This document shows, one piece after another, positions 1 through 5,266 of a stretch of DNA of 5,266 nt. The stretch is from Nitrospinaceae bacterium UBA3496 (GTDB lineage Bacteria > UBA8248), in assembly GCA_002377645.1 (NCBI GenBank), contig DFQF01000039.1, forward strand, positions 1 to 5,266, read 5' to 3'. Numbering within the stretch: position 1 is the stretch's first letter; every line of letters starts with the position of its first letter. The notes below the pieces were generated by a model. That model saw only the letters and a list, made by a program, of their open reading frames with translations. It was not told where the DNA came from and ran no database searches. Both the position numbers and the translations under genes were made by a program.

Positions 1-1
1 T

Positions 2-1114
2 TCGCAAAAACATGAAAAGTTTCCAATTCTTTTTTCTAAAGGGTCTATTGAATCTGTTGAATTAAAAAATCGTACAATTGTTTCGCCTATGACACGAACA
101 AGTGCTAAAGAGAATGGAATAGTTACGAATCAAATGGCCGAGTATTATTCTGAATTTGCTCGTGGGGGATGGGGATTAATCATAGCGGAGGCAACATATA
201 TCGATGAAAAATACAGTCAAGGGTATAATAACCAACCGGGAATTTCCAATGAGGCACAAATGGAAAGTTGGAGGAAAGTGGTGGATTTAGTACATGCTGA
301 AGGAGTCCCGATTTTTTTGCAGATTTTTCATGCGGGTGCTGTTAACCAAGGAAATTCTTGGGTAGATGGTTCTTTAGCGCCGTCTCCTATACAACCTAAA
401 GGTGAACAAATTTCACGATATAATGGCGAAGGTTTTTTCCAAATTCCAAGAGAGATTAGAATTGAAGAAATTGATGAGATAATTGAATCGTATGCTTCTG
501 CCACAAAACGTGCCCATGAGGTTGGTTTTGATGGAGTAGAAGTGCACGGTGCAAACGGATATCTTATGGATCAATTTTTGACTACATATACGAACAAGAG
601 AAATGATGCATATGGAGGTGGAATTGAGAATAGATTTAAGTTCCATATTGATGTGATGAATGCGGTAAGAAAAGCCGTCCCTAACCATTTCCCTGTGGGA
701 GTTCGTATTTCACAAACAAAAGTAAATGATCGTGAATACTCATGGCCAGGTGGTGTTCAAGATGCGGAATTTATTTTTAGTTCTTTGGGGAAAATTGAAA
801 ATTTATTTATTGATGTTTGTGCGCATCTAGGATGCGCTCCTGTTTTTGGTTCTGGAAAAAGTCTTGCTGGATTAGCGAAAGAGTTTTCTGGTTCCACAGT
901 TATCGCAAATGGAAAGTTGGATAACCCAGAAGAAGCAGAGAGAGTACTTAATTTAGGAGAAGGAGATTTTGTCGCGATTGCAAAAGGTGCTCTTGCTGAT
1001 CCAGAATGGCCTCATAAGATTTTTCAAGGACTTTCTCCTATACCTTTTCAACAAGAAATGATAACTCCATTAGCTACAATCGAGAACGTAATTACCTGGA
1101 GAAAAGAGAATTGA
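2..1114 (+). CDS. NADH:flavin oxidoreductase, Old Yellow Enzyme family (5' partial)
   Basis: Predicted FMN-dependent TIM-barrel ene-reductase/NADH oxidase, cytosolic, of the type that reduces activated C=C bonds with NAD(P)H; the natural substrate cannot be told. The frame is open from base 2 with no ATG, GTG or TTG before base 89, and those 29 codons encode the typical family N-terminus (F-P-I-L-F-S, then L-K-N-R, then S-P-M-T-R). The ATG at 89 is therefore internal and the true start lies just left of the window. Of 370 visible residues, the active-site motif H-G-A-N-G-Y is at about 182-187 (His codon 545-547, Asn 554-556, Tyr 560-562), followed by D-Q-F-L and the Y-G-G-G-I-E-N-R signature near 203-210. 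The C-terminal phosphate-binding region reads V-I-A-N-G-K-L and then A-I-A-K-G-A-L-A-D-P, with Lys where most relatives have Arg. Length fits the classical 360-380 residue OYEs. It ends one base before the hydrolase start, so the two are probably cotranscribed. Confidence 0.93.
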   Translation, partial: SQKHEKFPILFSKGSIESVELKNRTIVSPMTRTSAKENGIVTNQMAEYYSEFARGGWGLIIAEATYIDEKYSQGYNNQPGISNEAQMESWRKVVDLVHAEGVPIFLQIFHAGAVNQGNSWVDGSLAPSPIQPKGEQISRYNGEGFFQIPREIRIEEIDEIIESYASATKRAHEVGFDGVEVHGANGYLMDQFLTTYTNKRNDAYGGGIENRFKFHIDVMNAVRKAVPNHFPVGVRISQTKVNDREYSWPGGVQDAEFIFSSLGKIENLFIDVCAHLGCAPVFGSGKSLAGLAKEFSGSTVIANGKLDNPEEAERVLNLGEGDFVAIAKGALADPEWPHKIFQGLSPIPFQQEMITPLATIENVITWRKEN

Positions 1115-1115
1115 T

Positions 1116-1592
1116 ATGTCTAAGTCCCTTTATCCGAGAAGAAGTAAGATAAATAGTTGCTTCTACTCGAAATCTTTCCTTTGTGTTTTTACTCTGTTTC
1201 TATTTTTCATTTCTTTTTTTTCTTCTAAGAGTACTTTCGCAGCGAAAAAAAATTCGGTTATTTTGGCAAGTGGTTCAGGGAATTTTGTTTTTAAAGATAA
1301 TTCTATAAACAGTGCAGTTCTAAATGATTGGAATGACGGTATAACTATTTGGTACCATAAACCTGAAAATCTTGGCGCGTCAGCACCAATTGTATTTGTG
1401 ATGCATGGCCAAAGTCGCACCGCAGAAAATTACCGAGATGTATGGCGTCGATTTTCTGAAAGGGGAAATTTTATTTTGATTGTACCAGAAATATCTGATG
1501 AACATTTCCCTGGAAGTAGATATAATCTTGGGAACGCATATACCTCAAGTGGAAAAAAAAAGAAAAATCCAAATGGATCTTTTCTATTTTAG
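1116..1592 (+). CDS. Hydrolase frame-0 product: signal peptide and N-terminal half
   Basis: This 158-residue product results if no frameshift occurs. It begins with a basic n-region (Lys3, Arg8, Arg9, Lys11, Lys19), then a hydrophobic core at about 21-35 rich in Phe and Leu, then S-T-F-A with likely signal peptidase I cleavage after Ala42. This points to export through Sec; no convincing lipobox was seen. The mature part has a beta strand ending in V-M-H-G at about 95-98, where the His-Gly is the usual oxyanion-hole element, followed by an R-Y-N-L-G-N segment typical of the group. After the A run the frame-0 tail is nine unrelated residues and a stop. Without the downstream frame it lacks the catalytic Ser and His, so alone it should be an inactive secreted fragment. 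Confidence 0.6.
   Translation: MSKSLYPRRSKINSCFYSKSFLCVFTLFLFFISFFSSKSTFAAKKNSVILASGSGNFVFKDNSINSAVLNDWNDGITIWYHKPENLGASAPIVFVMHGQSRTAENYRDVWRRFSERGNFILIVPEISDEHFPGSRYNLGNAYTSSGKKKKNPNGSFLF
1553..1584 (+). other. Candidate -1 slippage site: A9 run with A AAA AAG heptamer and downstream stem-loop
   Basis: Nine A residues (1553-1561) are followed by G1562. In frame 0 the last seven bases read A AAA AAG (1556-1562), the phasing of the classic bacterial slippery heptamer used in E. coli dnaX. A -1 slip makes the next codon start at 1562, exactly the frame that carries the rest of the hydrolase. Immediately downstream a stem can form: G1562-A1566 with T1580-C1584 and ATCC 1567-1570 with GGAT 1575-1578, giving nine pairs around a four-base loop with one bulged C at 1579. 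The inner four pairs begin five bases after the heptamer; the outer pairs are A-U and weak. No strong internal Shine-Dalgarno was seen upstream. Insertion of one extra A by RNA polymerase would restore the same frame. Confidence 0.5.
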
Positions 1593-2089
1593 AGAGACTT
1601 TTCGATCGGCTTAGAAAACAAAATTCTCTGACTACACCAAAGTATGATATTTATGGTCATTCTGCGGGAGGTCAATTTGTTCATCGTATGGTTATGTTTT
1701 TACCTGAGGCTCGTTTTAGGCTTGCAGTTGCTGCAAATGCAGGTTGGTACACAGTACCGGATTTATCGGTTGATATGCCTTACGGTATAGGGAATATCAA
1801 TCTTGGGATTGAACATTTTAGAAAAGTGTTTAGTTCCAGACTTCTGGTTTTATTGGGAGATGATGATGATGATCCATTTCATCGAAGTCTTAGACAGACC
1901 GAAGAAGCAATCCTTCAAGGAGAACATCGACTTGCGCGCGGAAAATTTTTTTATCAAACAGCAAAAAATCTTGCTAAGAAATATAATCTGCCTTTTAAAT
2001 GGGAAAAATCAATAGTTCCAATGGTGGGTCATAGCAATAGTGGAATGGCTGAATTCGTTCATGTCCTACTTGGAAAACCTTTTGAATAG
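1562..2089 (+). CDS. Hydrolase -1-frame part carrying the catalytic Ser and His
   Basis: Read from the slip point this adds 175 residues. It opens with K-W-I-F-S-I-L-E-R-L-F-D, which fits the helix that precedes the nucleophile strand in relatives. Then comes Y-D-I-Y-G-H-S-A-G-G (Ser codon 1661-1663), F-V-H-R, V-A-A-N-A-G-W-Y-T, an L-L-G-D-D-D-D-D-P loop expected to hold the acid residue, an L-R-Q-T-E-E-A-I-L-Q-G-E-H-R segment, and the V-G-H-S-N-S-G-M histidine motif. The only in-frame ATGs lie at or after 1688, past the serine. I did not see a convincing ribosome binding site before 1688, so this part is best read as a continuation and not as a separate gene. Confidence 0.6.
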   Translation, partial: EKSKWIFSILERLFDRLRKQNSLTTPKYDIYGHSAGGQFVHRMVMFLPEARFRLAVAANAGWYTVPDLSVDMPYGIGNINLGIEHFRKVFSSRLLVLLGDDDDDPFHRSLRQTEEAILQGEHRLARGKFFYQTAKNLAKKYNLPFKWEKSIVPMVGHSNSGMAEFVHVLLGKPFE

Positions 2090-2146
2090 CCTAAAAAACT
2101 TTACTGTTAGGAGTACTGGTTCGATTCTCTCTTAGATTCAATTTTA
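2090..2146. other. Convergent intergenic gap without a clear terminator
   Basis: This 57-base gap separates the hydrolase stop from the photolyase stop on the other strand. The best inverted repeat is CCTAA 2090-2094 with TTAGG 2107-2111, five pairs around a twelve-base loop, with no T run after it on the plus strand. I see no convincing intrinsic terminator for either direction, so both transcripts may read into each other or end by a factor-dependent route. Confidence 0.5.
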
Positions 2147-3523
2147 CTACTTTTTATTGAAGGATAAGTTAGCGTAAAGTATTTCGGTCTTGTTAACGTA
2201 TGTTTCTATATCAAATTTTCTTCGCAAACCGTTTTCATTCATATATCTAATTTTTCCAAATATATTTCTCTCTTTCCATGGCCTGTCATGTTTTCCGTAA
2301 CACCAGGCAACCCCACTATAACTGTTTGGGTCTCTTCCATCGAGTTGATATTTGTTGTTTAGGTAGAGTGTATTGCAAAATGCAACCTCTGGATCTTTTG
2401 TCCACTCGATTATTTTTTTCCCCCAATACATTCTCATGTATCCATGCATTTTTCCTTTTATTATCATTTCTTTTTGGGCAGCATTCCAATAAGGGTCATG
2501 AGTTTTTGCTAGTTCCAACTCTTCTAGGGAATAAATATGATTCCTTTTATCTTTTTTGTGTTTCATAAGAGTGTCTTTGCACCATTTCGGTAGACAATCA
2601 AAATTATCATAAGACTTGTTAAAAAAAACGAAGTTGAAACTTAGTTCTCTTCGAATGATAAGTTCTTCTAGGTAAGATTCTTTTGTTTCGTCAGAGATTT
2701 CTTTTTTTAGCACTTCTAAAGTTATTTCAATAGGAGATATTTGACCGAAATGTAGGTATGGGCTCATATTGGATAGAGCGTCTAACGAAGGATTGTTTTT
2801 ATCCAAAGAGTAATTTTTTGCTTTAGTTTCTAGAAATCTTTTTAATTCCGTCTTGGCAGCATGACTGCCTCCTTTGAAAAAATCTTTTCTTGGCAAAGTT
2901 GAAACAGATTTTAGATTGTCAATTATATGTTTTGTTTTTTTTAAACTTTCAAAAGAATTGCCGGTAGTATCTTTTTTTTTGATATCAGATGGATTTAAGG
3001 GATGTAGATAATTCCCTAAAAGTTTCTTGATTTTTGGTCTTATTGTATAGGCCCCGTATTCCTCTTTGTTTGAAACTTCCTCTATAGGAACTATGGCTTC
3101 TGTTTCTACTTGTACTAATCGACAATCTATTTTAATTCCAACTTCTTTTTTCCAAGAGTTTATAGTTTTGGTATACCCTCGATCTGTTACAACTAAACAA
3201 GATTTTTGTGAAAACTTTTTAATAATTTTACTAGGGATGCCAATTTCTAAGGTCATTTGAATTTTTCTTTGCGCTAATTCTTTTTGTACTTCATAAAGTC
3301 CTTCAAGCATAAAAAGAAAATGTCTGTTCTGCGCTTCGGGATAATTTTTATTAAGTACAAAACACACTTTTAAAAACTTGTTTAATTTGTTTGATATTTG
3401 TATCGAATATTCTAAGGCATGATTGAAGTAAGTTCTTTGTGAAGATTGCATCCAATAAAGAACAAATTCTCTATTTTGGACGTTTTTTTGATTAAGTAAT
3501 TTTATTCGTGTATTTTGAATCAT
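2147..3523 (-). CDS. phr: Class II CPD photolyase (deoxyribodipyrimidine photo-lyase)
   Basis: Blue/near-UV light-driven FAD enzyme that splits cyclobutane pyrimidine dimers in DNA. The 458 residues match class II and not class I: V-L-Y-W-M-Q-S-S-Q-R at 21-30, R-H-F-L-F-M-L-E-G-L at 67-76, T-D-R-G-Y at 113-117 in the antenna-type N-terminal domain, then the FAD domain with M-S-P-Y-L-H-F-G-Q-I-S at 253-263, T-H-D-P-Y-W-N-A-A-Q at 341-350, G-K-M-H-G-Y-M-R-M-Y-W at 357-367 and L-D-G-R-D-P-N at 394-400. Trp346, Trp367 and Trp374 fit the electron-transfer tryptophans described for the Methanosarcina mazei class II enzyme, and Asn389 fits its Asn near flavin N5. After G-V-A-W the loop reads C-Y-G-K-H-D-R-P-W, one residue shorter than in the archaeal enzyme. 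It is intact and last in its operon, 23 bases after the SRPBCC gene. No Shine-Dalgarno precedes the ATG, but no other plausible start exists nearby. Confidence 0.96.
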   Translation of the reverse strand: MIQNTRIKLLNQKNVQNREFVLYWMQSSQRTYFNHALEYSIQISNKLNKFLKVCFVLNKNYPEAQNRHFLFMLEGLYEVQKELAQRKIQMTLEIGIPSKIIKKFSQKSCLVVTDRGYTKTINSWKKEVGIKIDCRLVQVETEAIVPIEEVSNKEEYGAYTIRPKIKKLLGNYLHPLNPSDIKKKDTTGNSFESLKKTKHIIDNLKSVSTLPRKDFFKGGSHAAKTELKRFLETKAKNYSLDKNNPSLDALSNMSPYLHFGQISPIEITLEVLKKEISDETKESYLEELIIRRELSFNFVFFNKSYDNFDCLPKWCKDTLMKHKKDKRNHIYSLEELELAKTHDPYWNAAQKEMIIKGKMHGYMRMYWGKKIIEWTKDPEVAFCNTLYLNNKYQLDGRDPNSYSGVAWCYGKHDRPWKERNIFGKIRYMNENGLRRKFDIETYVNKTEILYANLSFNKK

Positions 3524-3546
3524 ATTTAATCAAAAGAGAGAAAAAA
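3524..3546 (-). promoter_or_regulatory. Pyrimidine-rich leader without Shine-Dalgarno before the photolyase gene
   Basis: Read in the gene's direction, the whole gap after the SRPBCC stop is a T run, then CTCTCTTTTG, then ATTAAAT directly before the ATG. It has no purine-rich ribosome binding site, unlike the gene upstream of it. Translation may depend on ribosomes finishing the preceding gene, or on the U-rich stretch itself as an S1-type contact. The T run could also terminate some transcripts, but the only hairpin before it (a GAAA/TTTC pairing in the last codons of the SRPBCC gene) is very weak. Confidence 0.4.
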
Positions 3547-4017
3547 TTAGTTGAAAGTCCCAAATTTCTTTAATAGAACTTCTGTTCTATATGAGAAGAT
3601 CTTTTGTAATTCATTTTTTACAATTAAGTTATTTATCAAAGAAGAGAATATCCATCCTCTAATCTTATAGTGTACTAAATCTGTTACTTCTACACCTCCG
3701 TCTATTTCTTTGAAAATGTGTTGATGATGCCAAAATTTGTATGGTCCAAACCTTTGCTCATCTACGAAGAAAAAAGGTTCTTGCATATTCGTAATTTCCG
3801 TTACCCAGTTCACTTTTATTTTCAAAAGTGGTTCTACAACATAAGTAATGATCATTCCGGCATGCATCTTTTCTGGCATCTCATTCGTTACAATTAAGTT
3901 AAGATGAGGAGGCGTAATTTCCTTTAAGTTCAATGGATTAGAAAAGAAATCCCAAGCTTCATGAATGTTTATAGGAATTTTTAGTGTTTCTTTTAGGTAA
4001 AAAGTTTGATTTAACAT
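3547..4017 (-). CDS. SRPBCC family ligand-binding protein (COG4276-like)
   Basis: A 156-residue single-domain START/Bet v 1-like helix-grip protein, predicted cytosolic, with no signal peptide or membrane segment. Such folds enclose a hydrophobic cavity for lipids, isoprenoids or polyketide-like ligands; no ligand or reaction can be assigned here. Recognisable segments are F-F-S-N-P-L-N-L-K-E-I-T-P-P at 24-37, N-W-V-T-E-I at 70-75, D-E-Q-R-F-G-P-Y-K-F-W-H-H-Q-H at 86-100 and V-T-D-L-V-H-Y-K-I at 111-119. The D-E-Q...G-P-Y...W-H-H block is the hallmark of the subgroup that databases have variously labelled cell division inhibitor or CDP-paratose epimerase. Those names have little support and I do not adopt them. 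Length is normal and the start is set by a strong Shine-Dalgarno six bases upstream. It lies between the SDR/DUF2867 gene and the photolyase gene with gaps of 22 and 23 bases, so it is probably cotranscribed with both. Confidence 0.88.
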   Translation of the reverse strand: MLNQTFYLKETLKIPINIHEAWDFFSNPLNLKEITPPHLNLIVTNEMPEKMHAGMIITYVVEPLLKIKVNWVTEITNMQEPFFFVDEQRFGPYKFWHHQHIFKEIDGGVEVTDLVHYKIRGWIFSSLINNLIVKNELQKIFSYRTEVLLKKFGTFN

Positions 4018-4023
4018 GTATTT

Positions 4024-4029
4024 CCTCCT
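4024..4029 (-). promoter_or_regulatory. Strong Shine-Dalgarno (AGGAGG) of the SRPBCC gene
   Basis: On the minus strand a perfect AGGAGG lies six bases before ATG 4017, inside the 22-base gap after the SDR stop (4040-4042). It fixes the start of the SRPBCC gene and suggests that this small protein is translated more efficiently than the photolyase gene that follows it. Confidence 0.8.
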
Positions 4030-4039
4030 GGGGATTTAG

Positions 4040-5266
4040 TCATCCAAGATCTTTCGATTTCTTGACGATTTTTTGTATCATTCCACGGAAAATAAACTGA
4101 TGAATTATATAGACTGAATACCAGTAAAGAATTCCAAAAAGCCCTCTAGGGATAAAGTGGGCGGTTTGTGTAATAAGTGTAGAGTTATTTTTTTTATTAT
4201 CTTTTAACGTAAACTCTAACCATGCTATCCCAGGTAATTTCATTTCGGCTTTAAGTAAGAGTCGTTCTCCGAACTTAACATCTTCCACGACCCAGCAGTC
4301 TATAATGTCTCCGGTTTTGATTGTCGAGTATTCTTTTCTTCCCCTCGACAGTCCATATCCTCCAAAAACTTCATCTAAAAATCCTCGTAGTTTCCATAAA
4401 AAATCTCCATAGAACCATCCATTTTTGCCTCCGATAGAAGAGATTGTTCTCCAAATATTTTCTTTTTTGACATTTGTATTTAGTTCTCTATGATCTCTTA
4501 AAATTGTTCCTCCTGCCCAGACTTTATCGCCTGAATGTTTCCAAGTGGAGGGTAAGGTGTTCTCTGAATTAGATAATGGAATATGTTGTCTTATATTATA
4601 GGCTTCTCTGATCGTAGTTCTTAAATCACTTAGTTTTATAGGTATAATTTCTTTTATTCTATTATCTTTGCATATTAGCTTATTTCTTAGCCCGTCTGCC
4701 AAAGGCCTTGCGACAGATGATTTTATCGGAGTTATAAAGTGCACCCAATAAGAACTTAGCCTTGGTGTCAAAACAGGAACCGGAATGATTAATCTTTTCC
4801 AGATTTTAGCTTCTTCCGCGTAAATTTTCATAAGATTTCTGTAGGATAAGATTTCAGGTCCTCCAATGTCGAAGGTCTGCCCAATCGTTTCTTCTTTTTC
4901 TAAACATTTTATCAAATATTGAAGGATATCATTTATCGCGATAGGTTGGCTTTCAGTTTGAACCCATCTTGGAGTAATCATTACTGGTAGGCGTTCTACT
5001 AAGTAACGAAGTATCTCAAAGGAAGTGCTTCCGGAACCTACTATCATGGCAGAACGGAAAATTGTAACCGGGGTTTGACCATGCTTGAGTATTTCTTCAA
5101 CCTCTCTTCTAGAGCTAAGATGCTCGCTAAGATGAAGTTTTTCATTTCCAAGACCACCCAGATAAACAATTCTCTTGACAAAGGTTGACTCTGAAGCAAA
5201 AACCATATTGTTTGCAGCTATTCTATCTGTTTCAGCAAAGTCAGAACTAGTTTCATCCATAGAATG
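4040..5266 (-). CDS. Atypical SDR NAD(P)-binding protein fused to C-terminal DUF2867 (5' partial)
   Basis: A two-domain protein whose biochemical role is not established. The visible part starts inside the SDR/NmrA-like Rossmann domain: H-S-M (the two codons before 5260 plus the Met at 5260), D-F-A-E-T-D-R-I-A-A-N-N, then R-I-V-Y-L-G-G-L-G at 30-38 of the Met-5260 numbering. Next come F-R-S-A-M-I-V-G-S-G-S-T-S-F-E at 68-82, P-V-M-I-T-P-R-W-V at 92-100, P-I-A-I-N-D-I-L at 106-113, and D-I-G-G-P-E-I-L-S-Y at 131-140. The C-terminal third (about 255-400) is DUF2867-like: G-W-F-Y-G-D-F-L-W-K-L-R-G, A-E-M-K-L-P-G-I-A-W-L-E-F, and F-I-P-R-G-L-F-G-I-L-Y-W-Y. The Met at 5260 is the Met of H-S-M, so it is not the start. 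The glycine-rich nucleotide-binding N-terminus, roughly 80-90 residues by family length, is beyond the window edge. It is the first visible gene of a probable operon with the SRPBCC and photolyase genes. Confidence 0.9.
   Translation of the reverse strand, partial: HSMDETSSDFAETDRIAANNMVFASESTFVKRIVYLGGLGNEKLHLSEHLSSRREVEEILKHGQTPVTIFRSAMIVGSGSTSFEILRYLVERLPVMITPRWVQTESQPIAINDILQYLIKCLEKEETIGQTFDIGGPEILSYRNLMKIYAEEAKIWKRLIIPVPVLTPRLSSYWVHFITPIKSSVARPLADGLRNKLICKDNRIKEIIPIKLSDLRTTIREAYNIRQHIPLSNSENTLPSTWKHSGDKVWAGGTILRDHRELNTNVKKENIWRTISSIGGKNGWFYGDFLWKLRGFLDEVFGGYGLSRGRKEYSTIKTGDIIDCWVVEDVKFGERLLLKAEMKLPGIAWLEFTLKDNKKNNSTLITQTAHFIPRGLFGILYWYSVYIIHQFIFRGMIQKIVKKSKDLG

Larger units (their letters stand above)
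1116..2089 (+). pseudogene. Secreted alpha/beta hydrolase, interrupted by a -1 frameshift (pseudogene or recoded gene)
   Basis: One ancestral gene split over two frames. It resembles the poly(3-hydroxybutyrate) depolymerase-like / Ser-hydrolase group of the alpha/beta hydrolase fold; the substrate is unknown. Frame 0 runs from ATG 1116 to TAG 1590-1592; the -1 frame is open from 1520 to TAG 2087-2089. Joining them at the A run (1553-1561) gives 324 residues, a normal length for the group, with Ser183 in G-H-S-A-G-G, an Asp cluster at 249-253 and His306 in V-G-H-S-N-S-G-M. No second lesion was found, so the break is recent, bypassed, or a sequencing artefact. I prefer this to two separate genes because the first ATG of the downstream frame (1688) lies after the nucleophile serine, so independent initiation could not make an active enzyme. 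ATG 1116 is one base after the oxidoreductase stop, with purine-rich GGAG at 1098-1101 and GAG at 1106-1108 as possible ribosome binding sites. This suggests translational coupling. Pseudogene and recoded gene are about equally possible from sequence alone. Confidence 0.85.

Noticed and set aside
413..688. A 91-codon minus-strand ORF within the flavin oxidoreductase gene.
   Set aside because: It is antisense to the strongly conserved H-G-A-N and Y-G-G-G-I-E-N-R region, with no independent support.
1163..1420. An 85-codon minus-strand ORF opposite the hydrolase signal peptide region.
   Set aside because: It is a shadow of the opposite coding strand, with no family resemblance or ribosome binding site.
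1562..1590. The stem-loop followed by a T-rich stretch (to 1590) as an intrinsic terminator inside the hydrolase.
   Set aside because: The stem is short and A-U rich with a bulge, the T tract is interrupted, and the position right after the slippery heptamer fits slippage better; a transcriptional pause there remains possible.
1803..2015. A 70-codon plus-strand ORF overlapping the hydrolase C-terminal part.
   Set aside because: The frame used by 1562-2089 carries the hydrolase motifs; this alternative frame shows none.
2090..2111. CCTAA/TTAGG inverted repeat as an intrinsic terminator for the plus-strand genes.
   Set aside because: Only five mostly weak pairs, a twelve-base loop and no following T run.
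2118..2131. GGTTCGATTC resembles a tRNA T-loop, so a tRNA gene or attachment-site remnant was considered.
   Set aside because: The flanking bases do not form a five-pair T stem, no acceptor or anticodon arm is present, and the hydrolase coding region ends only about 30 bases upstream.
2278..2568. A 96-codon plus-strand ORF opposite the photolyase gene.
   Set aside because: It lies wholly over conserved photolyase motifs on the other strand, has no recognisable protein character and no ribosome binding site.
3066..3260. A 64-codon plus-strand ORF within the photolyase gene.
   Set aside because: It is antisense to the conserved N-terminal photolyase domain and has no independent support.

Overview
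The window is A+T-rich, densely coding bacterial DNA. It holds two short gene clusters that converge near base 2120. On the plus strand are an Old Yellow Enzyme (OYE)-type flavin oxidoreductase (2-1114, start lost off the left edge) and, one base later, a secreted alpha/beta hydrolase locus (1116-2089) that needs two reading frames. On the minus strand, in transcription order, are an SDR/DUF2867 fusion protein (5266-4040, N-terminus lost off the right edge), a small SRPBCC ligand-binding protein (4017-3547) and a class II CPD photolyase (3523-2147). No tRNA, rRNA, insertion sequence, CRISPR array or integrase was seen, and no non-coding stretch exceeds about 60 bases.

The organism appears to be a low-GC Gram-negative-type bacterium. 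Protein character and base composition would fit a spirochaete such as Leptospira, but this is a guess from style; no phylogenetic marker is present.

Both edge genes are easy to misannotate because their first in-frame ATG is an internal methionine. In the flavin oxidoreductase, ATG 89 is the Met of the conserved S-P-M-T-R motif, and 29 further codons are open upstream. In the SDR protein, the Met at 5260 belongs to the H-S-M motif that lies after the Rossmann beta-alpha repeats. Both reading frames run out of the window.

The most interesting point is the hydrolase. Frame 0 supplies a signal peptide and the oxyanion-hole H-G. The -1 frame supplies the G-H-S-A-G-G nucleophile elbow, the Asp-rich loop and the catalytic His. 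The frames meet at a nine-A run containing a correctly phased A AAA AAG slippery heptamer, followed at once by a predicted stem-loop. A -1 slip there yields a 324-residue enzyme with every expected motif. The locus may therefore be recoded, by ribosomal frameshifting or RNA polymerase slippage. It may also be a very young pseudogene or a homopolymer sequencing error.

The minus-strand genes look like one operon (gaps of 22 and 23 bases) linking DNA photorepair to two proteins of unknown substrate. This suggests a light or UV response function, by inference only; any promoter lies beyond the right edge.
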